Assembly (NCBI GenBank): GCA_002633025.1
Contig: NMRB01000412.1
Coordinates: 80,089-144,088, forward strand
Length of the DNA stretch: 64,000 bases
Direction: 5' to 3'
Origin: Notospermus geniculatus
Taxonomy: Eukaryota > Nemertea > Pilidiophora > Heteronemertea > Lineidae
Shown: positions 11,860 through 22,768 of the stretch, one piece after another
How the letters are laid out: each line of letters starts with the position of its first letter
Position numbering within the stretch: position 1 is the stretch's first letter
The notes under the pieces: generated by a model
Told to the model about the DNA's origin: nothing
Seen by the model: only the letters and a program-made list of their open reading frames with translations
The model's database searches: none
Translations under genes and position numbers: made by a program

Positions 11860-12600
11860 TTTTAACCTCTTCCCACCCAAGGTCAAGGGGTATAAGATAC
11901 CGGTATCACCTCTATCACCAAGGTTGCCATCTTTCGGGCTTATGGCTTTCAAATGTCACTCAATGGCATTTTTGCATTACCATGGTGCCAGAGGAATTCG
12001 GCAAGAGGCACAAGGATATTATGGTCAGCTGCAGGTATCAAACCGAAGCTTATGAAGGGTAGGTTTTATCTGACCTACTTTCATGACCTACTGACCTACT
12101 TAAAGACCATTAGAGCAAAGTTAGTCCTTTTTGGTATCAAACTGAAGCTATGAAGAATAGATTCTGTCTGAACACTTTCATACTGACCTACTTAAAGACC
12201 GTTACAGCTAAGGTAGTCGTGTTTGATATCAAACTGAAGCTTATGAAGACTAGGTTCTATGTGACCTACTTTCATGACCTACTGACCTACTTAAAGACCA
12301 TTAGAGCTGAGGTAGTCGTGTTTGACATCAAACTGAAGCTTGTAAAGACTACGTTATATGACCCACTTTCATGACCTAATGACCTACTTTAAGATCATTA
12401 GAGCTGAGGTAGTCGTGTTTGATATCAAACTGAAGCTTATAAAGACTAGGTTCTATCTGGCCCACTTTCATGACCTACTGAGTTACTTGAAGACCATTGG
12501 AGCAAAGTTAGTTGTTTTTTGGTATAAAACTGAAGCTTATGAAAAGTAGATTCTATCTGACCACCTTTCATGCCCTACTGACATACTACGAACCCCTGTC
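11860..12600 (+). repeat. 98-bp tandem repeat rich in TGACCT
   Basis: Five to six units have anchors AACTGAAGCTTATGAAGA at about 12039, 12138, 12232, 12329 and 12428, giving a period of 94-99 bp. Each unit carries up to three TGACCTAC words. The same family occurs at 24640-25250. Overlapping open frames of 63-74 codons repeat the same peptide and are products of the repeat. Confidence 0.85.
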
Positions 12601-13186
12601 ATTATATAGGCCTAGTGTCAGAGAAACAGTAGGTCATTCTGAAGTGACTGGCTAGCAACTGATTTTCAGACAGGCAGGGACATGTCCATTTCAAGCCATC
12701 CAATAATTGCGGGAATTATACCCTGGCATGTGAAAAAGTACATGTATATACATGTAGGTCCGTGTTGACACGAACAGAAAACCCTTAGGGCCTATATCTG
12801 TATGTTTTGTGGGGAATCAATGACCTCATTTTTTCAGTCCTCTCCGCAAATAGAACTGGTTTGGGTGCAGAGTCATTCACTATATCGGGAGAATTGCGAT
12901 AGGTGGCGCTGTGAGGAGTTTCTAGTACAAGGCCTCATCATGTCCATACTTCGTACATGTGTAGTAGGCCCCCTATCACACAGTACTTTCACAACGACTT
13001 CATTGCTGGCCTTGGCCAGCTCTTGTTATGGCTATGGTATTTGGTTTCCCCACAGTCACGATTTTTGTAACTGTTGCGTTTTTCTGGGCACCCTGTAGAA
13101 ACATAAGACCCAACTAGAAACATAAAACCCTAGATACTAGAAACAAAAGACCCAACTAGAAACATAAGACCAAGGACCCATCTTCA
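12601..13186. other. Unassigned sequence with a short GAAACATAA repeat
   Basis: No exon is recognised. At 13095-13165 the words GAAACATAAGACCCAACTA and GAAACATAAAACCCTAGATA alternate as a short tandem repeat just before the Harbinger relic. Confidence 0.45.
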
Positions 13187-14212
13187 TAAAACCCTGCTAA
13201 ACTACGGCCAACTAGGCGTTAGCAGGCTGCCAAATGCCTAGTTGCCTGCTCCATAGTTTCCTGCTATTTTCATATTCATAAAACCCTGCTAGGGACAGCC
13301 AGGTAGTTGTCAACTGGGACTTAGTTGGTTGTTAACATAGCAGTTGGCAGTGTCCCAAACCACAAGTAACAACACGCGTCAGTTTCACTTTCAATACGGA
13401 TGGCATCTTGCCACAATGTTAACCCATTTCCCCTTATCAGTCACATATGCTTATGGTCACATATCACTTGAACGTTTATGGAGTGATAACCTTTCCTGTT
13501 GACAACGTCAGCCTCATTAAAATGAGGTGACATTATCCAAATATGTGTTCCATCAACACAACCTACATGTTTTACACCTGGAACGTTCCTGATCCTGTAG
13601 AATCCATCTTTAATTACATCAACTTGCTCTTCTTCCATAGGCAACTTACTAAAGTTGTTAAGTTTCCCAGATAGTGCTCGTGAAAGTGTTGACAACTCGG
13701 TAGGATGTTGGTTGTGAGGCTTGTATGGGTCGCCAACAACCATTAGAAATGTCCTTGTTGCGTAGTAATGTAATGCAATCAGCACTTGCTGATACGGAAA
13801 TAGTGCATGATTACGTCTCGTTGGATGATCAATCTCGGGTACTATTAAATCCGTTTTAAACATGATCCCTTCCCGTGAAAATCAACATCTCTTGATCAAT
13901 TCATCACCAGTAAAAATATCAAGTGGATTACGACTGTCTCTCAATACTCTTTCCCTACTCATTGCACGATGCAACTCTGCCAGTTCAAGAATTCGTCTAG
14001 CCAAAATATACAAATGAAGGATATAGTTGCCAGCTAGTGACTTAGAGGTACCGTACCCAAGATCACCTCTAAAGTTAGCACACACAACATAAGTAGCAGT
14101 CAACTAAGCTTAGCGGTATTTTATGAATAACAATTAGTTTCCAACTGGGGTTTGTTGGCAGCTAAGGCTCAAAATAGTTGCCAACTTGGCTTAGCAGGGT
14201 TTTATGAATATG
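13187..14212 (-). mobile_element. Decayed PIF/Harbinger element
   Basis: Inverted ends TTCATAAAACCCTGCTAA (left; a second copy at about 13272) and TTAGCAGGGTTTTATGAA (right) bracket a HARBI1-type transposase relic on the minus strand. Subterminal CAACTGGG/GTTGGC words repeat at both sides. The right end is immediately followed by a SINE. Confidence 0.75.
13441..14103 (-). pseudogene. HARBI1-like DDE transposase relic
   Basis: Two minus-strand pieces in one frame, 14103-13882 and 13863-13441, are separated by a TGA stop. The first has the family's NPLDIFTGDEL-type N-terminal segment. The second has the helix-turn-helix region and the DDE_Tnp_4 start: CVDGTHIWIMSP carries the first catalytic Asp and VNRKGYHSINVQVICD is a signature of the family. 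The frame stops right after this, so the second Asp and the Glu are missing. Harbinger transposases cut and paste DNA in the nucleus; this one cannot work with a stop and a deleted C-terminus. Confidence in the family is high. Confidence 0.9.
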
Positions 14213-14490
14213 GCCCCTGATAGCCGAGTGGTTATTACGTCCGCTTAGCAAGCGGCAGGTTGCGGGTTCGAATCTAGCTCGGGCCATATGGAATTTCATT
14301 CCCGGCTGTTCACGTCCCTCGCATGGGACAGTAAGCCGCGGTGCCTTGTACCTTGTTTCTTTGCAAGGGCAAGTAAAAGACCCCATCCAAGTGAGGAACA
14401 TGAGTAGCTTGATCCTCCTTACCATGGCCAATAATGCTATGGCGTCGCCTCTGACGGAAAAATCAAACAAAATACAAATCATGTTGTTAA
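14213..14490 (+). mobile_element. tRNA-derived SINE, copy A
   Basis: The tRNA-like head has an A box (TAGCCGAGTGGTTA) and a B box (GGGTTCGAATC). A body follows (CATGGGACAGTAAGCC, CTTGTACCTTG, GGCAAGTAAAAGACCCC, ACGGAAAAATCAAA) ending in an AAATACAAA tail. By eye the head is closest to tRNA-Val/tRNA-Ala types. It shares nearly its whole length with 15165-15445. Confidence 0.85.
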
Positions 14491-15004
14491 TGCAGGTGGG
14501 ATTTCAGAAATTCCCTCAGATGATTATGATTATTTGAAGTGTTTAAGTTCGAAGTGATAATAAGCAAGAAGTCAATCTCCAGAATTCACGAATTTTCGAC
14601 CCCAATCGGGGTCTTTTTCAAGTGGAACTTTACAATCGGAAACTCTAGAAAAGACTAAGTTCGAAGTGATTCTTTTTGCGCCGCCCGACATTTATTTCAG
14701 TCATGCATATAATCTTTTGACTTAATTTTGATTCTTTCGTCGTCTTAAACTGTTCGATGGTTAGGGCTGACATTTTCGCAATAGATGGGTGATACCCATA
14801 TATTTGTGGCTTTAAAATATCAAGTGTACAGCTTGCATAGTGTTGAATTTATTGGAAAATCCTTTGCGGGTACTGACGTTTGAAGGCAGAGTCGGTAAGG
14901 TGAAACCGTCTGACCTCTGCACAGGAGATTGGAATTCAGCATGATTGATAAAGGGGATTAGTTGTTATGCAACAATGTTCAAGTTTGATTTTCATGTTCT
15001 ACAA
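14491..15004. other. Unassigned sequence with a decayed hairpin
   Basis: At 14575-14640 there is a diverged copy of one arm of the palindrome found at 35535-35700 (AATTTTCGACCCCAATCGGG, then GTCTTTTTCAAGTGG). The rest shows nothing I recognise. Confidence 0.4.
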
Positions 15005-15164
15005 GTTCTTATGGCCAAAAATAAATGGACAGCAGTTTACCTTGAATATCTCCAAACCAATGGGGTAGAGAAAATTGGTCCCGACATATATAGTAGGAAA
15101 TTTTCCTGGCTATCTAATGGTGTCAACATCGAAAAATTCCGCTGAAAGCCGCATTTGAGAGAAG

Positions 15165-15445
15165 GAGCCTGATAGCCTAGTGGTTATCACGTCCGCTTAG
15201 CAAGCGGCAGGTCCCGGGTTCGAATCCAGCCAGGGCCATATGGGATTTCATTCCCGGCTCTTCACGTCCGTCGCATGGGACAGTAAGCCGTGGTGCCTTG
15301 TACCTTGTGTCTTTGCAAGGGCAAGTAAAAGACTCCATCCAAGTGAGGAGCATGAGTAGCTTGTGGTGGCCTCCTCCGTACTTACCAGGGCCAATAATGC
15401 TATAGCGTCGGCCCTGACGGAAAAATCAAATACAAAATACAAATT
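15165..15445 (+). mobile_element. tRNA-derived SINE, copy B
   Basis: Same family and orientation as 14213-14490. The A box is TAGCCTAGTGGTTA and the B box GGGTTCGAATCC; the body and AAATACAAAATACAAA tail match. It interrupts the left arm of a foldback. GAGAGAAGGA-like text on both sides (15157 and 15449) could be the target duplication. Confidence 0.85.
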
Positions 15446-15587
15446 TGAGAGAAGGAATTTTGTAAAGGTATGTTTTTTGCTACTTTTTTATTTGCATGAT
15501 TTCATTCAAAATTTTATATCACTGTGTTCTCGTCATCGAGGCCTTTCATAATATATCATAAAATTTCAACTACATGTATTCTGTGTA

Positions 15588-15817
15588 AAGTCTGGCAACA
15601 TCTAACTTCGACCCAATGGAATGCGGAAGTCATGTAATGTGGCAGAGCTTTGCGGTTTTTAATCATGCTTGTCGATCAGTTGTGATCGTTCCCCTATTGT
15701 TCGCGCTCTCCACCGGTTATTCAAGAGCCGCGTGTGATTAAAGGTCCGTAGAAAATCCAACTATCAATTTCCTAACTTCCGCATTCCATTGGGTCAAAAT
15801 TAGGTGTTGCCAGACTT
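15588..15817. mobile_element. MITE with TA target site
   Basis: Ends AAGTCTGGCAACATCTAA and TTAGGTGTTGCCAGACTT are inverted repeats that continue through ACCCAATGGAATGCGGAAG for about 40 bp. TA flanks both ends, pointing to the Tc1/mariner-type target. It lies in the left half of foldback A. Confidence 0.75.
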
Positions 15818-16690
15818 TAGAAATGTCATTTTGGGGCATTTTTATCAAAATATTTTTGGCCACCCGTGCAACACCTTTGACACAGGCCTCTACACTATTG
15901 TGAGTTGTGGTGGTGAATGAAAAATAGGTGTTGTCACTTCTCGTTCACAATGAGTAAAGAAACCCAGTCTTGGATGAAGGTCGTGTTTGTCATGCAGGGT
16001 CAATTTCCATACAGGTTGCGTCAGTTCATTGGATTCCTGGTAGTGGACCAATTCACAGCCTGTTGACACCCCGTCAATCCCGCAAACTATTGAATCGCCA
16101 TTGATTTTTATCTACCAGCATGACCATTGGTTCAAGGGGCTCTGTCAAAGGTGTTGCAAATATGTGCAACATAATTGTGAGGCGGTCTAGGAAAACCCGT
16201 CGGATGTCGCGTTTGAGGAAAGTGTTAATGGCCTTGGTGAACCAGCACATATCAATAGCCGAAACGTACCACGTAACAGGTGAACAATAGCAGTTCAATG
16301 CACAGGCAATCTAACAACCCTTGTTGATCACTCAGCGACTTTCGACGGATTATCCCAGACCGTCACACAATTTTGATAAAAGTGCCACAAAATCACATTT
16401 CTACATAGCATCGTTGAAAAAATAGGATATACATGTATTATGAAAGGCCTCGGAGTAGAACACAGTGATATAAAAATTTTGAATGAAATCTTGCAAATAA
16501 AAAAGTAGCAAAAAACATGCCTTCACAAAATCCCTTCTGTCAAATGTGGCTTTTAGCGGAATTTTTCGACGCTGATACCATTTAGATAGCCAGAAAAATT
16601 TACTACTATATACGGGAAAATTTTGTCTACCTCATTGGTTTGGAGATATTCAAGATAGACTGCTGTCCACTTATTTTGGCCATGAGCGTA

Positions 16691-17395
16691 CCTGTACTTC
16701 ATTTCTTGTTTGACCTTTGTTTGACCTTTGATAAACCGTTTGTCAGTTACAAGGCTACGCTGTTGTGTATGCTACTGATTGTTCTTTATGGAACAATTTA
16801 CCAAGGGCCTCGACCTTGCTTTACAAAATAGGATCTGCAGTTCCAACCACTCGACCGAATCGGGATATCTTGGTGTCCTCTTTCTTCTAGAAAGATTCTC
16901 CATCCGATGCCATCAGTAGTTTTGGGCTCTGGGTAGTGGAAGTATGCTTGTCGGTTTTTGGACCACACTGTATAAGATAAAATTGGACTGTAAACGATAT
17001 GTATTTATATTTCCATTTCCAAGAGGCACGACTTAAGCAGGGGGATATTACCTTTCTGATTAATATTACGAACGACTATTTTCGTCTTAAAATAGGCTGT
17101 GACAATCGGTATTCACAATCAGATCGTATTCATTATTACGCACGAAAAAGTATAAACCGGGATTGAGTGGGATGCAGAGAGAGAGAGAAATGGACAGAGA
17201 GATGCATGCTACATACATGATTGTATAAAATAGGATGAATAGGCATACATGTACATTTCAGATGATTAAACTCACTCTCACCTGCTGTGATCTGAAAGTT
17301 TGACGTCCATAATGCGTATTGTACAGACCAAGCACTCATTGGACATCACAGTAACGCCGTAGGCCTATTGGCAATCAATTCAATAAGAACGTTTT
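16691..17395. other. Sequence upstream of the Kunitz gene
   Basis: No exon or mobile end is recognised. TTTGACCTTTGTTTGACCTTT at 16712 is a short duplication. A GA tract lies near 17177. Confidence 0.4.
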
Positions 17396-17510
17396 CTGAT
17401 TGGTTAGATTCCCTACAAGTTGTTTATGATACATACGGTCGTTATTCGAATTCTAGACAAAATTCGCATTTTGGTGAGAGTGAGGCCATAAGCTCCCGGT
17501 CGTTATATAA
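17396..17510 (+). promoter_or_regulatory. Likely promoter of the Kunitz gene
   Basis: A TATATAA box (17504-17510) lies 27 bp before the start codon at 17537. An inverted CCAAT box (CTGATTGGTTAG, 17396-17407) is about 100 bp further up. The short 5' leader this implies fits a small secreted-protein gene. Inferred from motif and position only. Confidence 0.5.
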
Positions 17511-17536
17511 TAACTGAAAGCGTTTGGAAGTTAGAG

Positions 17537-17653
17537 ATGAAACTCCTTGTCGTCTTCGCAGTTCTTCTGCGTCACACGAGAGCGCTTCCTCTGAAGAACT
17601 CACTCAGAAGAGGAACGTATTTCAGCAACGTGAAAAGCGCCGTCGTGGGTATG
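17537..17653 (+). CDS. Secreted Kunitz inhibitor, exon 1 (signal peptide)
   Basis: Exon 1 of a predicted 130-residue secreted protein assembled from 17537-17653, 25680-25776 and 28907-29085. It starts at an ATG shortly after a TATA box and encodes 39 residues beginning MKLLVVFAVLL, a typical signal-peptide core, then a basic stretch (KNSLRRG). The exon ends in phase 0 at a good donor (ATG|gtaagta). Exon 2 starts in phase 0 and exon 3 joins exon 2 in phase 1, so all three fit without adjustment. The protein should act outside the cell as a serine-protease inhibitor. The first intron is 8.0 kb and full of foldback and MITE insertions. The link between exon 1 and the rest rests on phase and order, not on transcript data; a missing middle exon is possible. 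Confidence 0.65.
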
Positions 17654-19149
17654 GTAAGTACAATGTATTAGATTTAATGCAGTTGGACGGGAAAAAAATA
17701 GAAAATATGCAAATGCTGAATTTCAGAAATCGCGTCGAATTCATGAATTCGTCAGCGAAACTTTTTTTATCCGTTCTTTCGTTACCTTTATGTTGCGGTA
17801 AGCTGTAACTGTGAAAAGTAGTGTCTCATTCGGCTGGCCCCCCCAAAACGTATCGAACTTCAAATTTCGATATCTCAACAAACAATGACAAATGTCACTT
17901 ATAATTCAATGAAATTTGGTACGTATCATTTAAAGATGTTTCCTTAACATGTGAAATTTTGGCACTGATATGTTTAGGGTTAGGGTCGTATCACTCAATG
18001 CAACAATCATGGTAAAAAATGCGATTCCGGAATCCGATAAGATACGGGTGGATAAAACCCGAACTTTAGACTTTCATTTCTCAAAAATCCTTTACTACAG
18101 CCCCATGAAATTTTGTTAAAACTGCCCCATGATATTTCCTGTAATATGTCCTCTAGTATTAACCCAATACCTTTTGTGTGTACGCCGTGGCGTTCATTAC
18201 TAGAACGCCATATTGGAATCTAGCGTTTCGAAGTATGGTCTCTAAAAATGTGATCAATGATTACTAGCTTTTATGCTGCCACAGTCTTAATACCAAAGCT
18301 ACTGAGTAGAAACTTTCACATATCAGATGCATTGCCACGTAACAGTGGACCTTCGGACCAGTGAACCTTCGGACTAGTGAGATGTTCCCCGTAAGAGTAT
18401 CGAGTGAATTTTCATTGGGTTATAATGAATAGTTATTGAGAAATAAAATTTGAGTTCCAGGATGTTTTTATACGCCCGTCGCAGACGGGCCGTATTATGT
18501 TATGGCCCTGTCGTGCGTCGTGTGTCGTGCGTCCGAGCAATAACTCAAGAATCGCTTGAGATATCAGTCTCATTATTTTTTATGGTAGTAAGAACAGGAG
18601 ACTGGTAAGGTTGAGTTCGATTTCCGGCCATTTTCGACTCACGGCTTGGCCACCAGGTGGCGGAAACCGAAAACACAAAAAGTGCAATAACTCCTGAACT
18701 AATGAATAGATGGTCTCCAAATTTTTATCATAGGTGTATCTAATAAGGATACATCTATACAATAAAAGGCAAAGTGCGATTCTTTGTCCGCTATGCACTG
18801 AAAACCGTTGGTATTTAGTGCATAACGGTCATGTTCAACGGATAGGGTATCACTCATAGGTGGTTTTGCACAAAAAATAAGTGCAACTTTTGGCCTGCAA
18901 AGTGTGGTTTTAAGGCATTTTTCTTTATGGGAACTTCCCAAGTTTATTTAAAGCTGAAGGGGAATTCCAGTGACCTACTTATTATAAACAGCGGCTGATA
19001 AGCAGNTCCCAAACTTGTCATTTCTATTCATTTCAACCTCTGTAATCAGGACACCTCTCAATTAAGGACAGCATTTGTCAGTCCCGAAGGTGTCCTTAAT
19101 AGAGAGGTTCGACTGTACTTCATGGCGGCATCCTTACTCCCTATGGTGA

Positions 19150-19188
19150 CACCTCTGCCCGTCCGTAGGACGGGTACTTTGCTAGTAA
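19150..19188 (+). mobile_element. Helitron-like 3' end
   Basis: GACACCTCTGCCCGTCCGTA and its continuation form a GC-rich hairpin (CCCGTCC/GGACGGG), 7 bp before CTAG followed by T. Helitrons end in a short hairpin, then CTRR, and insert before T. The same end occurs at 36799-36837 with the same upstream text (CTATGGTGACACCTCT). The 5' TC end was not identified. Confidence 0.55.
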
Positions 19189-19329
19189 CATATATAACGG
19201 GTTTTTGATTTGACCTACTTTTCAAGGTCAAAGTGCGACAAAAGTAACGAACCTGCCACAGTTTGTCATTATTTCTCCAAGCGACTTCATATCTTGCGTA
19301 AACATGCATTGGAGGGGTACCTTTAAAAA

Positions 19330-19860
19330 TACCAAGTTTCGGCCTGATTGGACATCCAATATGGCCGCCAGGTGGCGTAACCTGAAAATCAAGTAAGTGC
19401 TATTACTCGGGAACGACTTGACGTAGAGTGCTCAAATTTCATATTTACCTCCCTCTAGATGACCTTTACATGCATGTCAAATTTCGGCCTGATTTGACTT
19501 CCAACATGGCTACCAGGTGGCATAACCCAAAAATCATCAAAGTGCTGTTACTCAGGAACGACTTAACCCAAAGCGCTCCAATGTGCTATGTGGCCCCCTG
19601 CAGATGACCTTTATATGCATGTGAAGTTCCGGCCTGATCGGACATCCAATATGGCCGCCAGGTGGCGTAACCCGAAAATCGTCAAAGTGCTGTAACTCAG
19701 GAACGACTTGACCCCAAGTGCTCCAACGTGCTATGTGGCCCCCTGCAGATGACCTTTATGTGCATGTGAAGTTCTGGCCCGATCGGACATCCAATATGGC
19801 CGCGAGGTGGCCCCCGAATCATCAAAGTCTTACTCACGAATGACTTGACCCAGATTGCTC
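19330..19860 (+). repeat. Four-unit tandem repeat, about 145 bp
   Basis: Units start with GGCCTGATCGGACATCCAAT-like text at about 19341, 19487, 19630 and 19776. Each contains ATGGCCGCCAGGTGGCGTAA and GAACGACTTGACCC. Non-coding. Confidence 0.8.
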
Positions 19861-20345
19861 ATGACTGATATATGTACCTCCCTCTGTCATTAGACTATTA
19901 TGTCCAACACGGTGAGCACATGGTCCATGGACCATTTCATTCAAGGTCACAGAGCTCAACGCTCAATAGAGTGCTCAATACTTTTATAGGTCTGACGACA
20001 TAACCACATAACAATAAGTGGTGATCTTTCTCTGTACAAATAAACCACATAATAACGAAGCAACACAATTTGCCACACTCCAAATTAGTATCGGAATACA
20101 AAGCGACGGGCGTATATTGCTACCGCCCTGCGGTACACTTGTTTTTCGTATCTTATTGGATTCCGGAATCACATTTTTACCATGATTTTTATATTGAGTG
20201 ATACGGTCTTAATACCAAAGGCACCAATGTACGAATTACACATGTTCAACGAAACATATTGAATTGATATGATACCAAATTTCATTGCATTGTAGGATAG
20301 TTTTTGAGGAATACAAATTTGAATTTTTTTGGGCCACCCGATACA

Positions 20346-21049
20346 TTCCCTAGCATGTAAAATTGTTTGTAGCCTGAATTGCTTGGATTGTTTTCAGTGA
20401 AAAAAATCTAATTATTTGTCTCCACGGATATTTACCAATCTCGAGAGAATCAAATTCTAGGGTTACGTTATTTGACTGTCTGCCCCAGTCGTCATCAGTA
20501 AACATCTTTGAGGCGAGAGCCTGCAAATGTGTATGGTAATCTGCTAAGCAGAATCGCCATCGACAAGTACTTGCATGCAGCATACAGTGTAGCTCTGCAT
20601 ATGGGTCATTCCATGCCAAACCACTCAAATCATTCCGGCCCCCTCCGATTTTGATAACATTTGACCTACTTGTGGGCATCCTTGAGAAACCACAACATGC
20701 CAAATTTTAGTTCGTTCAGAGCATTTTTCACGGATATAGAGCATTTTGAAAATTTTGCAGTTTTTGCATTATTAGTGACTCTGAAACAGAAAATTGGCTA
20801 TAATTCGTTAACCCATGACCCGATTTGCATAAATTTGGTATCATTAGAAAAGGGAGACCATTCCCTTCCCAATGGTATGTAACACGATGACTTCTCAAGG
20901 TCACGATATTTTCAAGGTCATTTGATGTGTTCGTGACATTTGACCTACTTATTCAGGTAATGAGTGTCAATCGATTTTCACAAAAATTCATTCAGCAATA
21001 GACATTGAAATTCCAGTTTGGAGAATCCACTGGTTTGGAAGATGTGCAA
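20346..21049. other. Unassigned intronic sequence
   Basis: This lies within Kunitz intron 1. TTTGACCTACTT occurs at 20660 and again at 20938, like the text of other repeats in the window. No exon or mobile-element end is recognised. Confidence 0.4.
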
Positions 21050-21206
21050 GGAAGAGTCTTTGACTATGAGGTGTTCCTGTAACAAATGCTGGCCAAGTCG
21101 CAAGTCACGATACATGTATTTCCATGTACACAGTGTTCTAGTGATCTGAAGACTGAATGTTGAAAGTTTCATCATCACTGCCTTGTACATTAAACTTAAA
21201 GGCCTG

Positions 21207-21313
21207 GGGTCTGTTTCATAAAGTGACTTTAAGCTAATGGTACTTTTGACCAAATGGAAAATGCATTGAAGTTAAGGTACTATTAGCCTAAACTCACTCT
21301 ATGAAACAGGCCC
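21207..21313. mobile_element. Short MITE with 3-bp duplication CTG
   Basis: Inverted ends GGGTCTGTTTCATAAAGT and ACTCTATGAAACAGGCCC. CTG directly flanks both sides (21204-21206, 21314-21316). It is absent from the opposite foldback arm, so it inserted after the foldback formed. Confidence 0.8.
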
Positions 21314-21481
21314 CTGGTTGCTTGATTAGAGATGCCCACCCAATAAGTCATGCTGGACAACTGGCGTGGCAAATAAGTATGAGATTTAAGAATACCATAT
21401 AGGTGATGTGGGCCATGAATCCTAAATTTTTCTTTCAACTGCAGTGCTATTTCTCCTCACAGTTTCAAAACTAATTTTCTC

Positions 21482-22442
21482 CAGGTAACAATAATGCACT
21501 TCGTTATTGCCTGATTAAAGCGGACTATTCGCGCAGAGTCAAAGATTCCACCGCAATGCATTTACCAGTTGTTGTTACGAATAAAACGGGTTGTTTTATT
21601 ATTTTTCGTTCACTTTGGACAGACGCGAACAATCCGCTTTAATAATGTTCCTTTCTATGACCAGCGCCGCCGCTCATCCAAGATGGCTGTTATGATCGCC
21701 AATTTGAATTCGGTTTCCGTCAATAAACTTGAAAACGCTTTAAGCGATCAACGTGAATTTTTTCTTGAGGGTTATCCTATGTGGGAATGTTCCGTTCGAT
21801 GACCAGCACCGCCGCCCATCCAAGATGGCGGTTGTGGCAGCCACCTTGGATTTGGTTTCCATCAATGAACTTGAGACCGCTTTGAGTCATTAACCTGAAT
21901 TTTTTTGTTAGCATTTGTGTCTGTGAGTGGAAGGTTCCTTTCGATGATCAGCACCACTGAATATCAAAGATGGCGGCCATTTTGAATTTCTTTTCCGTGA
22001 AATATCTTGAGAATGCCTTGAGCGATTGCCCTGAAATTGTTGATAATTATTGGTCTCTATCAAAGGAACGTTCCTTTTGTTCACCAGGATCACAACATAT
22101 CCAAATTGGCGGCTATGGTACTCATCTTGAAATCCGCAGTGTCTCTCAGTTACCTTCAGAACGCTTTGCGCGATCAACCTGAATTTTTGGTGAAAGTTTG
22201 TCTCTATATGGGGAAGGTTCCTTTTAATGACCAGCACGACAATCTTGCTCTTGTTCTAACAAGATAGTCCTTAAATCTGTTTGAATTGCATTGATTTTAT
22301 GTGGCGACATTGTCAAAAATACAATATTTTCACTATAATTTTGCAGTTTTCCAACTATATTTACTATTATACAAAACTGAGTTGGACGATAAAACCAATG
22401 TGCCACTGATCAGGCAATAACGAAGTGCATTATTGTTACCTG
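21482..22442. mobile_element. Core of foldback C: 34-bp TIR and tandem repeats
   Basis: The ends CAGGTAACAATAATGCACTT and AAGTGCATTATTGTTACCTG are inverted over 34 bp with no mismatch seen. The inside has about five diverged ~125-bp units with GTTCCTTTCGATGACCAGCA, CAAGATGGC and CTTTGAGCGATCAACCTGAA words. No transposase. Confidence 0.8.
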
Positions 22443-22768
22443 GTGAAAATTAGTGCCCGGCTTTTGAGACTCAGGAAAAGTAGCATTGCACTTGAAAGAA
22501 AAATTTAGGATTCGTGGCCCACGTCACATACATGTATGGGTGGTATTCTTAAATCTCATACTTATTTGCCATGCGACTTGTCCTGCGTGAATTACTGGGT
22601 GGGCATCTCTAATCAAAAGGCAGTTATGATGAAACTTTCTACATTCGGATCACTAGAACACTGGGTGACAGCATTTCTGTGTACGTGGAAATACATGTAT
22701 TTTGATTTGAAAATTGTGTCTTTGGCAGCATTTGTTACTAACAGGGGCACACCATAAGAGTCTTCGAG

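Larger units (their letters stand above)
15005..16690. repeat. Foldback element A, arms about 270 bp
   Basis: The left arm (15005-15164 and 15446-15560) and the right arm (about 16420-16690) are inverted copies. Left GGCCAAAAATAAATGGACAG pairs with right CTGTCCACTTATTTTGGCC. Left TATGTTTTTTGCTACTTTTT pairs with right AAAAAGTAGCAAAAAACATG. Inner bases also pair (15825-15860 with 16365-16405). The left arm was later split by a SINE (15165-15445) and a MITE (15588-15817). No coding gene is visible. Confidence 0.8.
18471..20142. mobile_element. Repeat element with CGCCCGTCG hairpin start
   Basis: It opens with a hairpin (CGCCCGTCGCAGACGGGCCG) followed by TATTATGTTATGGCCC and closes near 20105 with GACGGGCGTAT plus a second hairpin (ACCGCCCTGCGGT). 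It contains a Helitron-like 3' end at 19150-19188 and a four-unit tandem repeat. A related hairpin-TATTATG opening occurs at 27066. Family unclear; no transposase is visible. Confidence 0.5.
17830..20345. repeat. Foldback element B, arms about 210 bp
   Basis: The left arm (17835-18050) and the right arm (20143-20345) are inverted copies. Left TCATGGTAAAAAATGCGATTCCGG pairs with right CCGGAATCACATTTTTACCATGA-type text; left AATGAAATTTGGTA pairs with right TACCAAATTTCATT; left GGCCCCCCCAAAA pairs with right TTTTTTGGGCC. Between the arms lie 420 bp of other sequence and the 18471-20142 element. No gene is seen. Confidence 0.75.
21050..22768. repeat. Foldback element C, arms about 400 bp
   Basis: Left and right arms (about 21050-21480 and 22443-22768) are inverted copies. 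Left TTAGAGATGCCCACCCAATA pairs with right TGGGTGGGCATCTCTAATC; left AAATAAGTATGAGATTTAAG pairs with right CTTAAATCTCATACTTATTT; left AGTGTTCTAGTGATC pairs with right GATCACTAGAACACT. The left arm was later hit by a 107-bp MITE. The centre is a nearly perfect TIR element with tandem repeats. Confidence 0.85.

Noticed and set aside
14213-15445. Two possible tRNA genes
   Set aside because: A and B boxes are present, but each is followed by the same long body and A-rich tail, and the stems do not form a clean tRNA; they are SINEs.
17524-17808. 94-codon frame starting at 17524
   Set aside because: Out of frame with the signal-peptide exon that starts at 17537 and reads through its donor into the intron.
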